Source: Hericium rajendrae
Taxonomy: Eukaryota; Basidiomycota; Agaricomycetes; Russulales; Hericiaceae
Reading direction: 5' to 3'
Assembly: GCA_033439255.1 (NCBI GenBank)
Contig: CM065892.1
Location: 682,001-746,000 of the forward strand
Length of the DNA: 64,000 bases
Shown: positions 23,351 to 34,194 of the stretch, one piece after another
How positions within the stretch are numbered: the first letter of the stretch is position 1
Layout of the letters: each line of letters starts with the position of its first letter
Program-made: the position numbers and the translations under genes
The notes under the pieces: generated by a model
Databases searched by the model: none
Seen by the model: the letters and a program-made list of their open reading frames with translations, nothing else
Told to the model about the DNA's origin: nothing

Positions 23351-24454
23351 ATGAAGGTATTGCTTGCGATTCTCGGTTCGGCGGCGCTCGCCCAGGCGCA
23401 TTGTAAGTATTACTGATGCGTTCGCCGTACTGCAACTGACTGACCAATTTACTTCTTCTACAGTCACCATGCAGTACATCTGGGTGAATGGGGTACGTTT
23501 ACTTCTATATTAAATGTTGGTGTATGAGCGGCAATAACACCTGATGTTTCATAGCAAGATGAGGGCCACAACACCTACATCCGGGTTCCACCCAACAACA
23601 ACCCGGTGACGGATGTCACCTCGACGGACCTGACATGCAATGTCAACGGTCTGTCCGGTGCCAACGTGGAGACTGTGTCCATCCCTGCCGGAGCGAACGT
23701 GAGTGAACCTGGATCTTACTCGTTGTTCTGTTTGATAAAGCTCGCGTTTGTGATAGGTCACCTTCGAATGGCACCAGCACGACCAGCGCACGGGTGAAGA
23801 CGCCATCTCTGGAGGCCACAAGGGTGCCGTCCAAGTGTACATCGCGAAGGCACCGTCCACCGCCGCGTCCTTCGATGGCCAAGGCAGTGTGTGGACTAAG
23901 ATCTACTCATCTGGTCTTCTGGACCCGTCGTCGCAGCAATGGGCGACGGATGTTGTCAATGCCAATCAAGGTAAAATCTCTGCCTAACTCTACCTAAGCA
24001 TTACTCACTGTAGTCATAGGAAAACATAGCGTGAAGATCCCCCCGTCACTACCTGCGGGGGACTATCTCCTTCGTGCTGAGATTGTCAGTCATATCGTTT
24101 CATATTAAACGTGGTTTCGGGGACTGAAATATGTGCCCCTAGATTGCTCTCCATGTCGCGCAATCGTACCCGGGTGCCCAATTCTACATTGGTCCGCCTC
24201 GCTCTTCATCGTCGATATCTGCACCCTAATACTGCCCTTGCAGGCTGTGCTCAAGCCGCGATCACCGGCGGAGGTAGTGCCAGCCCTCCTACGATCGCCT
24301 TGCCAGGAGCTTACAAGGGCTCCGACCCCGGTATCACGGTCGGTGATGGTGCTCTTCTGTCGTGAGCGCGAGCTGATTGTGGGACCTCTAGGTTAACATT
24401 TATAACAACCTCCAAAGCTACACCGCGCCCGGCGGCGCCGTATGGTCTGGATGA
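23351..24454 (+). CDS. AA9 lytic polysaccharide monooxygenase (former GH61), no CBM
   Basis: Secreted copper enzyme that oxidatively cleaves cellulose or related glucans. The 16-residue signal peptide MKVLLAILGSAALAQA is followed directly by His, so cleavage would create the N-terminal copper-brace His; the codon after it is split by the first intron (23403-23463). Further family marks: YIWVNGQDEGHNTYIRVP, SGGHKGAVQVYIAK with the second copper His, and AQSYPGAQFYIGCAQ with the axial Tyr and the Gln of the QxY motif. Seven small introns divide the coding region, all maintaining frame. It ends VNIYNNLQSYTAPGGAVWSG with no linker or cellulose-binding module. All active-site residues look present. 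A TATA box lies 48 bp upstream of the ATG. Confidence 0.93.
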
Positions 24455-24748
24455 ACGCGCTGTGCATGATTTGGATTGGTAAATTCTTGTATGCCCCTGA
24501 TATCATCACAATGTATTCGAAAGAATGATTTCGAAGTTTCAATGACGGAGGGAAGGCACGGTAAGGTACATGGATGGAGTCGACTGTAACTAATGATACA
24601 TAAGTTCCCAAAAGCAAACAAATCGCCATCGACAGTTGGCATCCTTGGCAATCAGTGCCAGTCGTAGTCCCATGTCAGAAAACAAGAACATCAATTCCGC
24701 CTGGCTACGGGAACACGGCTTATTAGCAACGAGCCTGTATATTTTCAC

Positions 24749-26643
24749 TCAGATGCTCACCTTCATACAGAGGAGCCGCTCTTCGTCCAGCATGAAACCA
24801 TAATATTGCTCATGGTCTGGGATCTTTACCGCGGTGTACGGAAGAGAAGTGGTCACAGGCGCATCGAAGAAGCCTGGCGAGATGTACGTAGTTGGCCCAA
24901 AGGCGACAGCTACAGCAGAACCATTGCTGCTAGTGGACAATGCCCGTTTGTGGGCACGCAGATTGAAATCCAGAACGTACGCAGTGTCTTTTCCGTCCTT
25001 GTCACGTATTTGCAACGCAATACGCTCCCCAACTATGGATCTAGAATTCTGTGTTTAGAACTATCAAGTCGCCGACGGAGCAAAACAGACGAACCTGTGA
25101 GGAGGGTTCTCGATATATGTAAGTGGTTTGACGGTGAACAATCTTGAGTACCCGGGGCCCCAATCTTCCCAGGGCACGAAGATGTCGACCGCTTCCTCGG
25201 TGTTTCTTTTGTGCATTCGAAAAGCCCACATCCCCCATTTGCAAAGAGCAAGGCCATGCACTACCAGACATAAACCTGGGGCATCCTCATCCATTGTTGG
25301 AGTTATATCGACGACGAAGATCTGGAAAGACGTGCGCCTATACGCATTGAACGGCATGCCGGTCAGTCCATAGGAGTTGAAGCATGATGGACCTGTGGAT
25401 AAGTGCAGTTCAAAATTTTTATCGTAGCCAGCCTTTGGAAGGCACAGGCTAACAAGGTGCGTGACCGTCCCAGTAGTCACCTCGGTTTCGCGTCCGGCTG
25501 CCCCAGGGGTGCCACCGAAAGAGAATATGCTCAGTGTCTCTACCATTCCATGGCAGGGTTCGAAGGTGCCACTTGTCTGACACCACGTGCTCCCGGACGT
25601 CCTGGACATTCCCACGACGACGATGCGGGATGACAGAAATGCGAAATCCCAAATTAAAGCAATGTCGTTGTGAGTCATATGCTGCCAAAGATTTTGTGAA
25701 CACGGGAAGACTAGAGAGCAGGTAATGATCGACCTACCATCAGACATTCTCCCGAATGCCAATTCCAAATCACAATCTCCATTAACTCATAGACCAGGAA
25801 AGCTACTCCAAAAGCATCGCCATGTACGTGCGAGTAGGCTTCGCATGCGTCCTTGTGTACGAACTCGATAACACCATTTGGTACCCGACAGGCTGGGTGG
25901 GGTTGCACTGTACCGGAGCTCATGGTCCTGAATACCATACGGATCACGGTTCGTTCGTCTTCCTCTTCGGTGTTCTCTTCAGAATCGTCCGAGTCGGAAT
26001 AGAGCTGCGAGAAAGAGTAACGCTCGAAGAACACGACGAGGTCGATCTCCGGTTGGAAATGGAAAGTCCGCTCAACGAAAGTCTCTTGTTTCCTGGTAAT
26101 ATCGGGAATCACAGCATCAAGATCGCGGAGTGGTCTAGTTCGCCCTGGCAAGGCGACTCGAGATATGAACTCTATTTTATCTTCAAGATTAGGGCCACCG
26201 ACGGCCTGTGCAAACAAGCCTCCAGCATAAACGTCAAATATTGCTAAGCGCTTTGGCAGATAAGAGTGGGAGATTGTCTCGCGCTTGAAAGGTTTAAACA
26301 ACGCCCAGCGAGAGCGCATATCGCGAAGCATATGCAGACAGTCTGCAACAGACATCCTGCGGAGGGGAGAACCGACAAACCCTGCAGCAAAAAGCTCTAT
26401 AACATACACCAGCTCCGATGCATTGTTGACTAGATTGCAGAACATTTTACAAACCTGAAACGTGGTTTTCAACGGTCACATCCTGAAACTTGAGATGAGA
26501 CTCACTCTTGAGCATTTAAGCAGGTCGTTGTATCCAAGATACCCGAGAATCATCAATAGAATCTCTTGGGGGAAGGGAGGGTTGGTTACGCGTGAGTGAC
26601 AAAGGTAGCCGCGGGAAACCCGCAAGCTGACATCCATCTGCAT
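24749..26643 (-). CDS. F-box protein of the large Agaricomycete family
   Basis: Start at 26643 (MQMDVSLRVSRG; a second Met two codons on). The F-box is split by an intron: FPQEILLMILGYLGYNDLLK then CSR, and VCKMFCNLV after the splice, where the conserved Leu-Pro, Leu, Leu and Val-Cys positions are visible. The rest is a long C-terminal region with no named domain, including an acidic segment (SDSDDSEENTEEEDE) and Trp-rich beta-like strands. Short frame-maintaining introns occur near 25730, 25060 and elsewhere. F-box proteins bring substrates to SCF ubiquitin ligases through Skp1; the substrate here is unknown. It could functionally link with the NEDD8 gene at 58.3 kb only in the general sense that cullins are neddylated. 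Confidence 0.8.
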
Positions 26644-27243
26644 AAAGCGATGTAAGTCGAAGAGGTTAAGACCTAGCGATCACTGTGATGCTGCTTATAT
26701 AGGCCCTGCGCGTGTTGCCACTGACGGTCAAAGCGTGCTATGTGATGCATACTGTCACGACAGGGTCTGACACGCTACAACAAAAGGCAAGGAATGAACA
26801 AAAGAGCTCAGCCCTTTATTTACGGGAACATGGGCCGCATTCTCTTATTCTTCGCAGTTTGCTCACAAAGAATAAGGATCACTCGCTAGAATCTGATTCA
26901 AATAGTAAGCAGGTTGTAGCCCATATTATGACGAATGGACAGCAAACTTCTCACCGAAGAGGTGAGGTGCCAGATACTACTGCGGTGTCAGCCGGAGAAC
27001 GTGGTTCGTAGGTGGGGCGAATTGTGCGTGAAGAAGTAGCACGCGAGACGTGCGGCACGTTGAAAAGGTGTGGCTACGATGAAAGGGCTTGGGGATCAAA
27101 AAGGCAAGTAGGTCACGTCGTGATGAAAGAAAACGTAAGTTCGCTTTTGTTCGTTTTGCCGGTCAAGAACTGGCCTGTTCTGATGGTCGATGATAAGCTA
27201 TTGGCTATTGTACTACTTACATCCATAGCTGTCCATCGAGTAG
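26644..27243. other. Intergenic, F-box promoter and 3' flank of the dead P450
   Basis: Six hundred bases without a gene that I can support. Confidence 0.45.
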
Positions 27244-29340
27244 CTATCCCACAACCGCGTTTGCGGCTGACCGTTTCCTGAACAACACATTAGCGTCAGC
27301 TGGAACAATATTATTCCCGATGACGATGTTTGGTGGGACTTCGCGTGCCCCATCCTCGAGCTTGATGTCATACGCGGTCACGACATGGGCGAGAAGACAC
27401 TTGAGCTCGTTCGTCACGAAGAAGCGACCGGGGCTTAGATCACCATGATCAGTCAGTGGCCCGGCTCAGTTTACGCTACAGAAAGCATGGACGCACCACG
27501 CATGGCGCGGCCTTGGCCGAAGGCGAGATACTGGTTCGTCGTGGTACTCATCTGATGCTTCAAGCCTTCGCCGTCCCCTTCGCGTATATCCGCGAACCAG
27601 AACGGGTGGAATGTGTCTCCGTCAGGGTAAAACTCGTCGTCGCGATGGATCGGTGCCGCGGCGCAGCTGATCATGACTCCTGCGGGGACGGCCACAACAT
27701 TGGAGAATGTGAATGGCTTGTTAACCCAGCGATCCATGACCGCTGTTTGATGCATAAAATAAGGAATGGCGGAAGGGTCAGAAATGCAGACGAGACGTAC
27801 TCAGGGAAAGGCCGTTGATACGCGTGGCTTCGCGGATAAAACTGTTGACTTTGAACATCTTGCCGATGGCGGCCTTGGTCCACCCTTCGACTGCGATGAT
27901 TGATTCGACTTCGTCACGCAGTGGCTGAACGTGTTCGGAGTGCGCAGCAAGGAGATAGTGCACATGGGTAAAGGCCTGTTCATTCGGGTTATCCACCTCA
28001 TCACTCCATGCGAATGAGCAAGGCGACACACACCATCGATGATGTGTGTATAGCCGCAAAGTTGAGGACCATGATGCGAAGACTCAAACTACGGGTCGTC
28101 GCCATCCTGACTTCTTCGATCAGCCACATCAGGAGATCGTTCTGAAGGGGCTCAATTAGTGTTATCCACAACAACTTGGAAGGCTCTGGCATACAGGTCT
28201 GTTCTCCCAGTTATCACCATACAGCTCGAGCTTGCGACGGCGATCCTCGATGATGGGTTTCAGTTGCTTCAACCCCATTTGAACGCTACCTTCGAGGTTA
28301 GCCAATATCATGCGCGCCAGCAACCTGAGTCGGCGACATATCAGCACTATCGTGCAGATGATATGGGACAGGACGAACGGCTTGATGAATTCCGGAAGCG
28401 GGCTCAAGACGTGCGCCTTTGACGACGTCAACAGTGTACTCCATGTTCAGCTTCAACCACTCTGGGTCCCTGCCTGTGTAGAGCCTTGACGGTCAGAGCT
28501 ATGACAGCGGAACCATATTTACATAGTTACACAGCGGCAGCCCCACAAAGATGCGGTTACTTGTACGAGCTATAATCTCCATGATTGCTGCACGGACGGC
28601 ACCCCGACCCATTCTGCAAGCCATGCGATAAGTACGTCAACCACACAGCTGATAAAGAGACAAGCAGCATACCATTCTCCTTTGCCGGAATCAAATCGAA
28701 ACACCCCGCCACGAGCTCGTCGCGTATCTGCGGGAACACAGCAGTAAGGTTCCGCGACAACCGCGAGCGCACGACGGGGATATGGAACGGATTATTGGCG
28801 AGCTCCATGCCAATGGTGTCTTTGGTCTGGAAAATCTGCCGTCGACCTAATGTCAGAATTCACCAGTACGGAGCCATTCTATACTACTTGCCCTAGTAAC
28901 AGCATCGTCATTTGAGAGGACATCATCCGGGGCTTTGCGCACATCGTCGACAAGGTCAGGGCTGGTAACAACCACTATCCAGTAATTCATGTGGGCCAGC
29001 TTAAATAGGCCACCTTTATACTGGGATATGCCGTCAGCCTTGGTCGATGGGCGGTGCAACGAGGAGGATCGGGTTTCTCACCTTCTCGTAGCCCTCTTGT
29101 AGCATACTACGGCTACCTGACACCCATCGAGAAGCAGTGATACAGGATAGCACGGGTGCTGTATATCCTATAGCGAGGATGGTATCGAGCTGTGCAGTAG
29201 TCAGCTGATCCAATTCGTGGAGTTAGCTGAACGAATGGATAACGTACATCACTTCTACGGGTTTATATCCACCTGAAGACGAAGTATGTGCACAACAATA
29301 CACCGACTGCAGGGTAAGGAGAGACAATAAGATTATCCAT
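27244..29340 (-). pseudogene. Cytochrome P450, decayed tandem copy
   Basis: Aligns along its length with the next P450 gene (29814-31906) and shares exon layout. It begins MDNLIVSPYPAVGVLLCTYF, an N-terminal membrane anchor, but codon 26 is TAA (29263-29265) where the sister gene reads Asn. At the haem-binding loop it reads FGQGRAMRG instead of the sister's FGHGRHAC: two extra bases shift the frame so that the exon does not rejoin PGRFF and runs into a stop. Other blocks are still good: GKMFKVNSFIREATRINGLS (K-helix ExxR region), FHPFWFADIREGDGEGLKHQ and LRIMVLNFAAIHTSSM (I-helix). Two independent lesions in otherwise well-preserved sequence suggest recent loss after tandem duplication. A sequencing error at both sites is the alternative. 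Confidence 0.75.
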
Positions 29341-29813
29341 GGTGATGGGGATATTCGAGAGAGAGATGGAGAAACGAGAGAGATAGAGAGAGTATACCAC
29401 GGCACGCCAACGTTATATACTGCACTCTATGCTGCATGGGAGGAAGGCCATGCGCTGCTTTACGTGTCGGAGCCGGTGGTGTGAGAGTCGGAAAATTCAA
29501 TGAACTGTTTCAGACGCTGTGATGCGTGCTCATCCAACTGTTGTGGTGGATAAGTCTTCCGTTCAGCTGATTCGAGGTGACTGCAAGCTGCGGGGACCGT
29601 TAAAGCAATGCCGACAATATAGTTGGATCTGCGACTGCCTCGGTCATTCGCCCCAATCTTGTCCTTCACGCGCTTGGAGGCGCCAGCGGCAGTACAGAGA
29701 TATTTGACCAACCTTTCCGCCATGAGCGTCAAGGCAGTTATGCAGGCTGACGGTCGATTATGGCAGACGGGTAGTAGATAGTACTACATGCACAGCTGTC
29801 CAGCGAGTCGCTA
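29341..29813. other. Spacer between tandem P450 copies
   Basis: Holds the promoter of the upstream copy. TATATAA on the minus strand (plus 29413-29419) sits about 75 bp before its ATG, similar in placement to the TATA-like box of the intact copy. No other feature seen. Confidence 0.5.
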
Positions 29814-31906
29814 TCATACGGCCGTATCTGCTGTTAGCCGTTTCCTGAACATCACGTTAGCTCGAGGGGCAGGAACAATACTACCCCCGATGACGACGCT
29901 AGGTGGAACTTCGCTCGTTCCGTCCTCGAGCTTGACGTCGTACGCGGTCACGATGTGAGCGAGCAGGCATTTGAGCTCGTTTGTCGCGAAGAAGCGACCA
30001 GGGCTAAGATGACCGTTAGCAATGAATAGATATCCCTGTACACTGCAGAAAGCGGAGAGCGTACCATGCATGGCGGCCGTGGCCAAACGTGAGGAAGTCA
30101 TTCGCTGTCGAGATCATCTGATGCTTCATGCCCTCACCGCTCTGTTCACGCTTATCTGCAAAACGGAAAGGGTTGAACGTGTCTCCGTCAGGGTAGAAGT
30201 CGTCATCATGATGAATCCGTTGAACGGCCGCGCTGAGCATGGTTCCTGCCGGGACAGTCACGCCGTTAGAGAACGTGAACGGTTTCTTGACCCAGCGATC
30301 CATGGTCGCTATGTAGCGCACCCAAAAATGAGCGGTTACGAAAGACCCGATCATATGAAGGGACGTACTTAGGCCAAGGCCATTGATGCGCGTGGCCTCC
30401 CGGATGAAACTGTCGACTTTGTGCATTTTGCCTATCGCGGCCTTCGTCCAGCCTTCGACCGCAACAACATATTCAACTTCTTCACGTAGGGATTGCGCGT
30501 ACTCGGGATGGGCGGCAAGGAGGTAGAGCACGTGAGTGAAGCTCTGTTCGTTTCGAACCATTAGTCTCGGTGCTGATTAGGACTGAATGAGGGGGAAGGA
30601 CACGCACCATCGATGATGTATGAATGGCCGCAAAGTTGATGACCATGATGCGAAGAGTCAAGCTACGAGCTGTCGCGTCCCGACCTGAGGCTTCCTCCAT
30701 AAGCCACATCAAGAAGTCATTCTAAGGAAGGGTGAATCAATGTCCGTTTACAAAACTCGGGAAACTATGGCATACAGGCTTATCCTCCCAATTATCTCCG
30801 TAGAGCTCAAGCTTGTGACGACGTTCCTTGATGAGGGGCTCCACGTGCTTCATCCCGGTTCGAACGCTACCTTCGAGGTTAGTTATACGAGCTATCAACC
30901 TGAGCCGTCAGTCTGTCAGCAACGACGATATGGGCAAAATAGATAAGGACGGACGGCTTCATGAACTCCGGGAAGCGGTTTAAAATTTGTGCTCCTTTGA
31001 TCACATCGACAGTGTAGTCCATGTTGAGCTTCAGCCACTCCGGGTCTCTGCCTAGGTGCAGTTCAGCGCTGTTCAATGCGTTCATATGGAGACACCTACA
31101 CAACGGCAATCCCACGAAGATGCGGTTACTTGTACGAGCTACGATTTTCATGACTGTCGCATGTGCAGGCACCTTGACCCATTCTGCGAACCATAAATCA
31201 GCCATGCGAATTAGTAAACAGGGACAAGAAACAAACCACTCTCCTTCGCTGGGATCAGATCAAGACACCCAGCTATGAGTTCGTCACGAATCTCTGGGAA
31301 AAGAGAAGTGAGACCCCGGGTAAGCTGCGAGCGCACGACATTGATATGGTATGGATTTGTGCTGGTCTCCAGGCCGATGGTGTGCTCAATTTGCAGACCC
31401 TACCGTTTACTGAGTGTCAGACTGCCGATCAAGGAATTAGAAAATTCAGGCATGTACCCGTATGATGGCTTCATCGAACGAAAGCACGTCGTCCGGTGCT
31501 TTGCGTATGTCTTCAACGAGCTGAGGGCTAGTAGCGACCACCGTCCAATTGTCGAGGTGAGCTATTCTGAACAAGCCGCCTTTGTACTGAGGCGAGCCGT
31601 CAGTGGATAGATGGTGCAACGAGGGGGATGACGGTGCTCACCTTCTCATAGCCCTCTAGAAATAAGCTACGACTGTCGAATATGCGCTGGTACGCTGTAA
31701 TATATGACAGAAAGGATGATGTGTATCCTATGGCGGGTATGGCTTCGAGCTGTACAATGGTCAGCAGGTTCAGCGCGTGAAGTTATAAATAACGGAAGTC
31801 ACAAGTGACGTACATCGCTGTTGCGGCCGTTGATCCATTTCGAGGCAAAATATATACACAGCAACACGCCGATAATAGGGTATGGAGAGACGAAGAGTTC
31901 GTCCAT
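29814..31906 (-). CDS. Cytochrome P450 monooxygenase (basidiomycete, ent-kaurene-oxidase-like class)
   Basis: Haem-thiolate monooxygenase anchored in the endoplasmic reticulum by the N-terminal helix MDELFVSPYPIIGVLLCIYF. Visible blocks: LEGYEK and YKGGLFRIAHLDNW; WVKVPAHATVMKIVARTSNR; I-helix LRIMVINFAAIHTSSM; K-helix VDSFIREATRINGL (ExxR); FNPFRFADKREQSGEG (PERF-like region); and the haem loop FGHGRHAC completed by PGRFFATNELK across an intron, giving the Cys ligand. It ends MFRKRLTADTAV. About ten introns; product about 510-520 residues. The I-helix has Ile-His-Thr where most P450s have the acid-threonine pair. Substrate cannot be read from sequence; related P450s oxidise terpenoids and other hydrophobic compounds. 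Next to it is a decayed sister copy. Confidence 0.85.
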
Positions 31907-32588
31907 GGTGACGATACTAGGGAGGGAGATGAAAAAATCTCACCACGGGGACACAAGTTTATATACCGCATTCCATGCAGTCCGCGTACAGGTCGACTCT
32001 ACTCGATCACACGCGTCGGATCACACAAGCCGGCGATGTGAGAAATCGAACGATTTCTTTCAGATGCTGCGGTGCGCCCTTGCAAATCAAGTACAGGCGA
32101 AGAAGACAGAAACCTGCATGGTGGTCGCCGGCCGCCGCAATTCGAAAATATCGATCCATAGTAACGGAGATCATATTGTTGGCGTCGGCGAATCTCTTCC
32201 AAAAATACGACTCGGATGGTATGCAGGCAACGATCGGAGGGTTGTGGATATGCTAGAGCGGACGAAGCAGAGAGTTCCATTTGATCTTGCAGGAACTGCG
32301 GCCTGCGGCCAGCGCTTACGTGAATATGATGACAAATCGAACGGGCGCGAAAAGTCCCAGTTGCCACTGCACTCTCGACATCGGTGACGTTCACCTCGTT
32401 CCTATTTTTCGTGTATCCCGGCCTAATCAGTGAGTGTCCTGCAAACCCTGCATGAAGATAATAGTAGACATATCCTGGTACTGATACAAAGGATCATATA
32501 GGGTACTTTACGACAGTCATCATCTCGCAGCTCCCATTTTCCAGAATATCGACTCTTCATCCCACGTCATTTCATTCACTGCGCTCCC
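31907..32588. other. Divergent promoter region, P450 / U5-40K
   Basis: About 680 bp between divergent starts; the open frames are not protein-like. The P450 side carries the TATA-like box at 31959. Confidence 0.5.
31959..31965 (-). promoter_or_regulatory. TATA-like box of the intact P450
   Basis: TATATAA on the minus strand, 53 bp before the ATG. The decayed copy has the same heptamer about 73 bp before its start, so the promoter was duplicated with the gene. Confidence 0.45.
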
Positions 32589-33980
32589 ATGTCAAAACGA
32601 ACGGCGGCATCACCACCCAGCAATGGCGCGCTGACGAAGCGCGCCCGATCTACAGAGCCCGAGGCAAGCCAGCAACTTGCCATTTCGACCTCGAATGACG
32701 AGCGCCAACAAGGACTCATTCGCTCGGTGAAACGGACGAGTAGCCTCGAGGCGCCCATCGTCAGCCTTTCTGGTTCTCATGCGGTGACTACGGCTATATT
32801 TCAGCGCATGTACATGCTCAGCTGACGTGTTTTAGGCCGAGATATTGTGTTGCAGGTTCGACCCAACTGGCCAAAATATCGCTGCGTGCTCAGCAGATCG
32901 GGGCATATGTGCGTGCTTTGTTTCATATACGCGTCCAGGCATCAACGTTAATTTCTGGTTTCGGAACAGCGCTCTGGCGAACCTACCCTCCCAATACAAA
33001 CTACGGCCTCCTCTCGACCATCCACAAAGCGCCGGTCCTCGACCTCCAGTGGTCGCTCGCCTCACCCCTCCTATACACCGTCTCCGCAGACCACACGCTA
33101 GCATTCACAGATCTCACGACGGGCCAGCGCGTCCGGAGGCTGCGCGCGCACCGCGGCATCATCAACGCGCTCGACCGGACGCTCGCAGGTGGCGCCGGCG
33201 TCGAGCTGATCGCCACCGCCAGCGACGACGGGACGGTCCGCGTGTGGGAGGGCGGCGAAGACGGCGGGAAGGAGCCCATCGCCGTGTTCGAGATCGGGTG
33301 CCCGGTGACGTGCGTCGCGTGGAGCGCGGATGGCGCGAACATCTACGCCGGCGCTCTGGACAACGAGATCCACGTGCGTTTTCTCCGGTCTCGATCTCTG
33401 CTTCATCAGGCGTTTTACGCAGGCTCTATAGGTGCTGGACCTGCGCAAGAAGGAGCAGGTGTCGACGCTCACGGGCCACACCGATACCCCGACTTCGCTG
33501 GCTATCTCGCCGAATGGCCAGTACCTGCTGTCCCCCTCCTTCTCCTCGCAGACCATCATCCACGACATCCGTCCGTTCTCGCCTATCCCGAGCCGTATTC
33601 ACCGCATCCTCACTGGCGCACCCGCCGGTTTTGAAAACACCCTGTTGAGGGGTGCGTGGAGTAAAGAGGATGGAGGGCGACGAGTTGCGGTGGGCGGCGC
33701 AGACAGGACCGTCACGATTTGGGATGTTGAGAGTGCGAAGATCCTATACAAGGTGCGTTTAAGTCAGTGTAGGCTGTGTTCTTCTTCTTATTCGATACCT
33801 AGTTGCCTGGCCACAAAGGGACAGTCACGTCCGTCGATTTCCATCCCAAGGAGCCAATCAGTGAGTATCCTCTTGCGAATGATCGGGCTCAGTTGCTCAT
33901 TTTTTTTTACTACACTAGTCCTCACGGGAAGCAAAGACGCAACGATGTTGTTGGGCGAGATCGAACCAGGTGCTCTGTAA
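32589..33980 (+). CDS. WD40 protein, U5 snRNP 40-kDa subunit (SNRNP40-like)
   Basis: N-terminal MSKRTAASPPSNGALTKRAR is a basic, low-complexity lead typical of this protein. WD repeats follow with SLSGSHA, FDPTGQNIAACSADRGI, LDLQWSLASPLLYTVSAD, LIATASDDGTVRVWEGG, VAWSADGANIYAGALDNEIH, LAISPNGQYLLSPS, VAVGGADRTVTIWDVESAKI and LPGHKGTVTSVDFHPKEP, ending LTGSKDATMLLGEIEPGAL. The repeat spacing and end match human SNRNP40 and its fungal counterparts, a scaffold of the U5 snRNP next to Prp8 in the spliceosome. Four or so introns, including one inside repeat 2 and one at about 33752-33803. Product about 380 residues, close to the family length. Confidence 0.85.
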
Positions 33981-34194
33981 CCTATCTGAGTGTTATTCTT
34001 GTCGCTGTGGTGTGCTGCTACTTATTTCGTCTTACCTGCAAAATGATTTCACAATTATTGTATCAGTGTCATGCATGCTCGCCCCTAGTGATGGAGAAAG
34101 GTATTCCATAATGGATGGTCTCGGGCTACATATGAGAGCAAGCAACTAAAAGTACAGAAATACATGCGATAGACTTCTCATCCCAGGCCGTCAT

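Noticed and set aside
27244-31906. A secondary-metabolite gene cluster around the P450s
   Set aside because: Neighbours are an F-box gene and a spliceosomal WD40 gene; no synthase, transporter or regulator is adjacent.
31821-32387. 188-residue plus-strand frame
   Set aside because: Starts inside the antisense of the first P450 exon and continues over the promoter; no protein-like blocks.
32845-33648. 267-residue Arg-rich plus-strand frame
   Set aside because: Overlaps the U5-40K WD40 gene in another frame; WD repeats fix the real frame.
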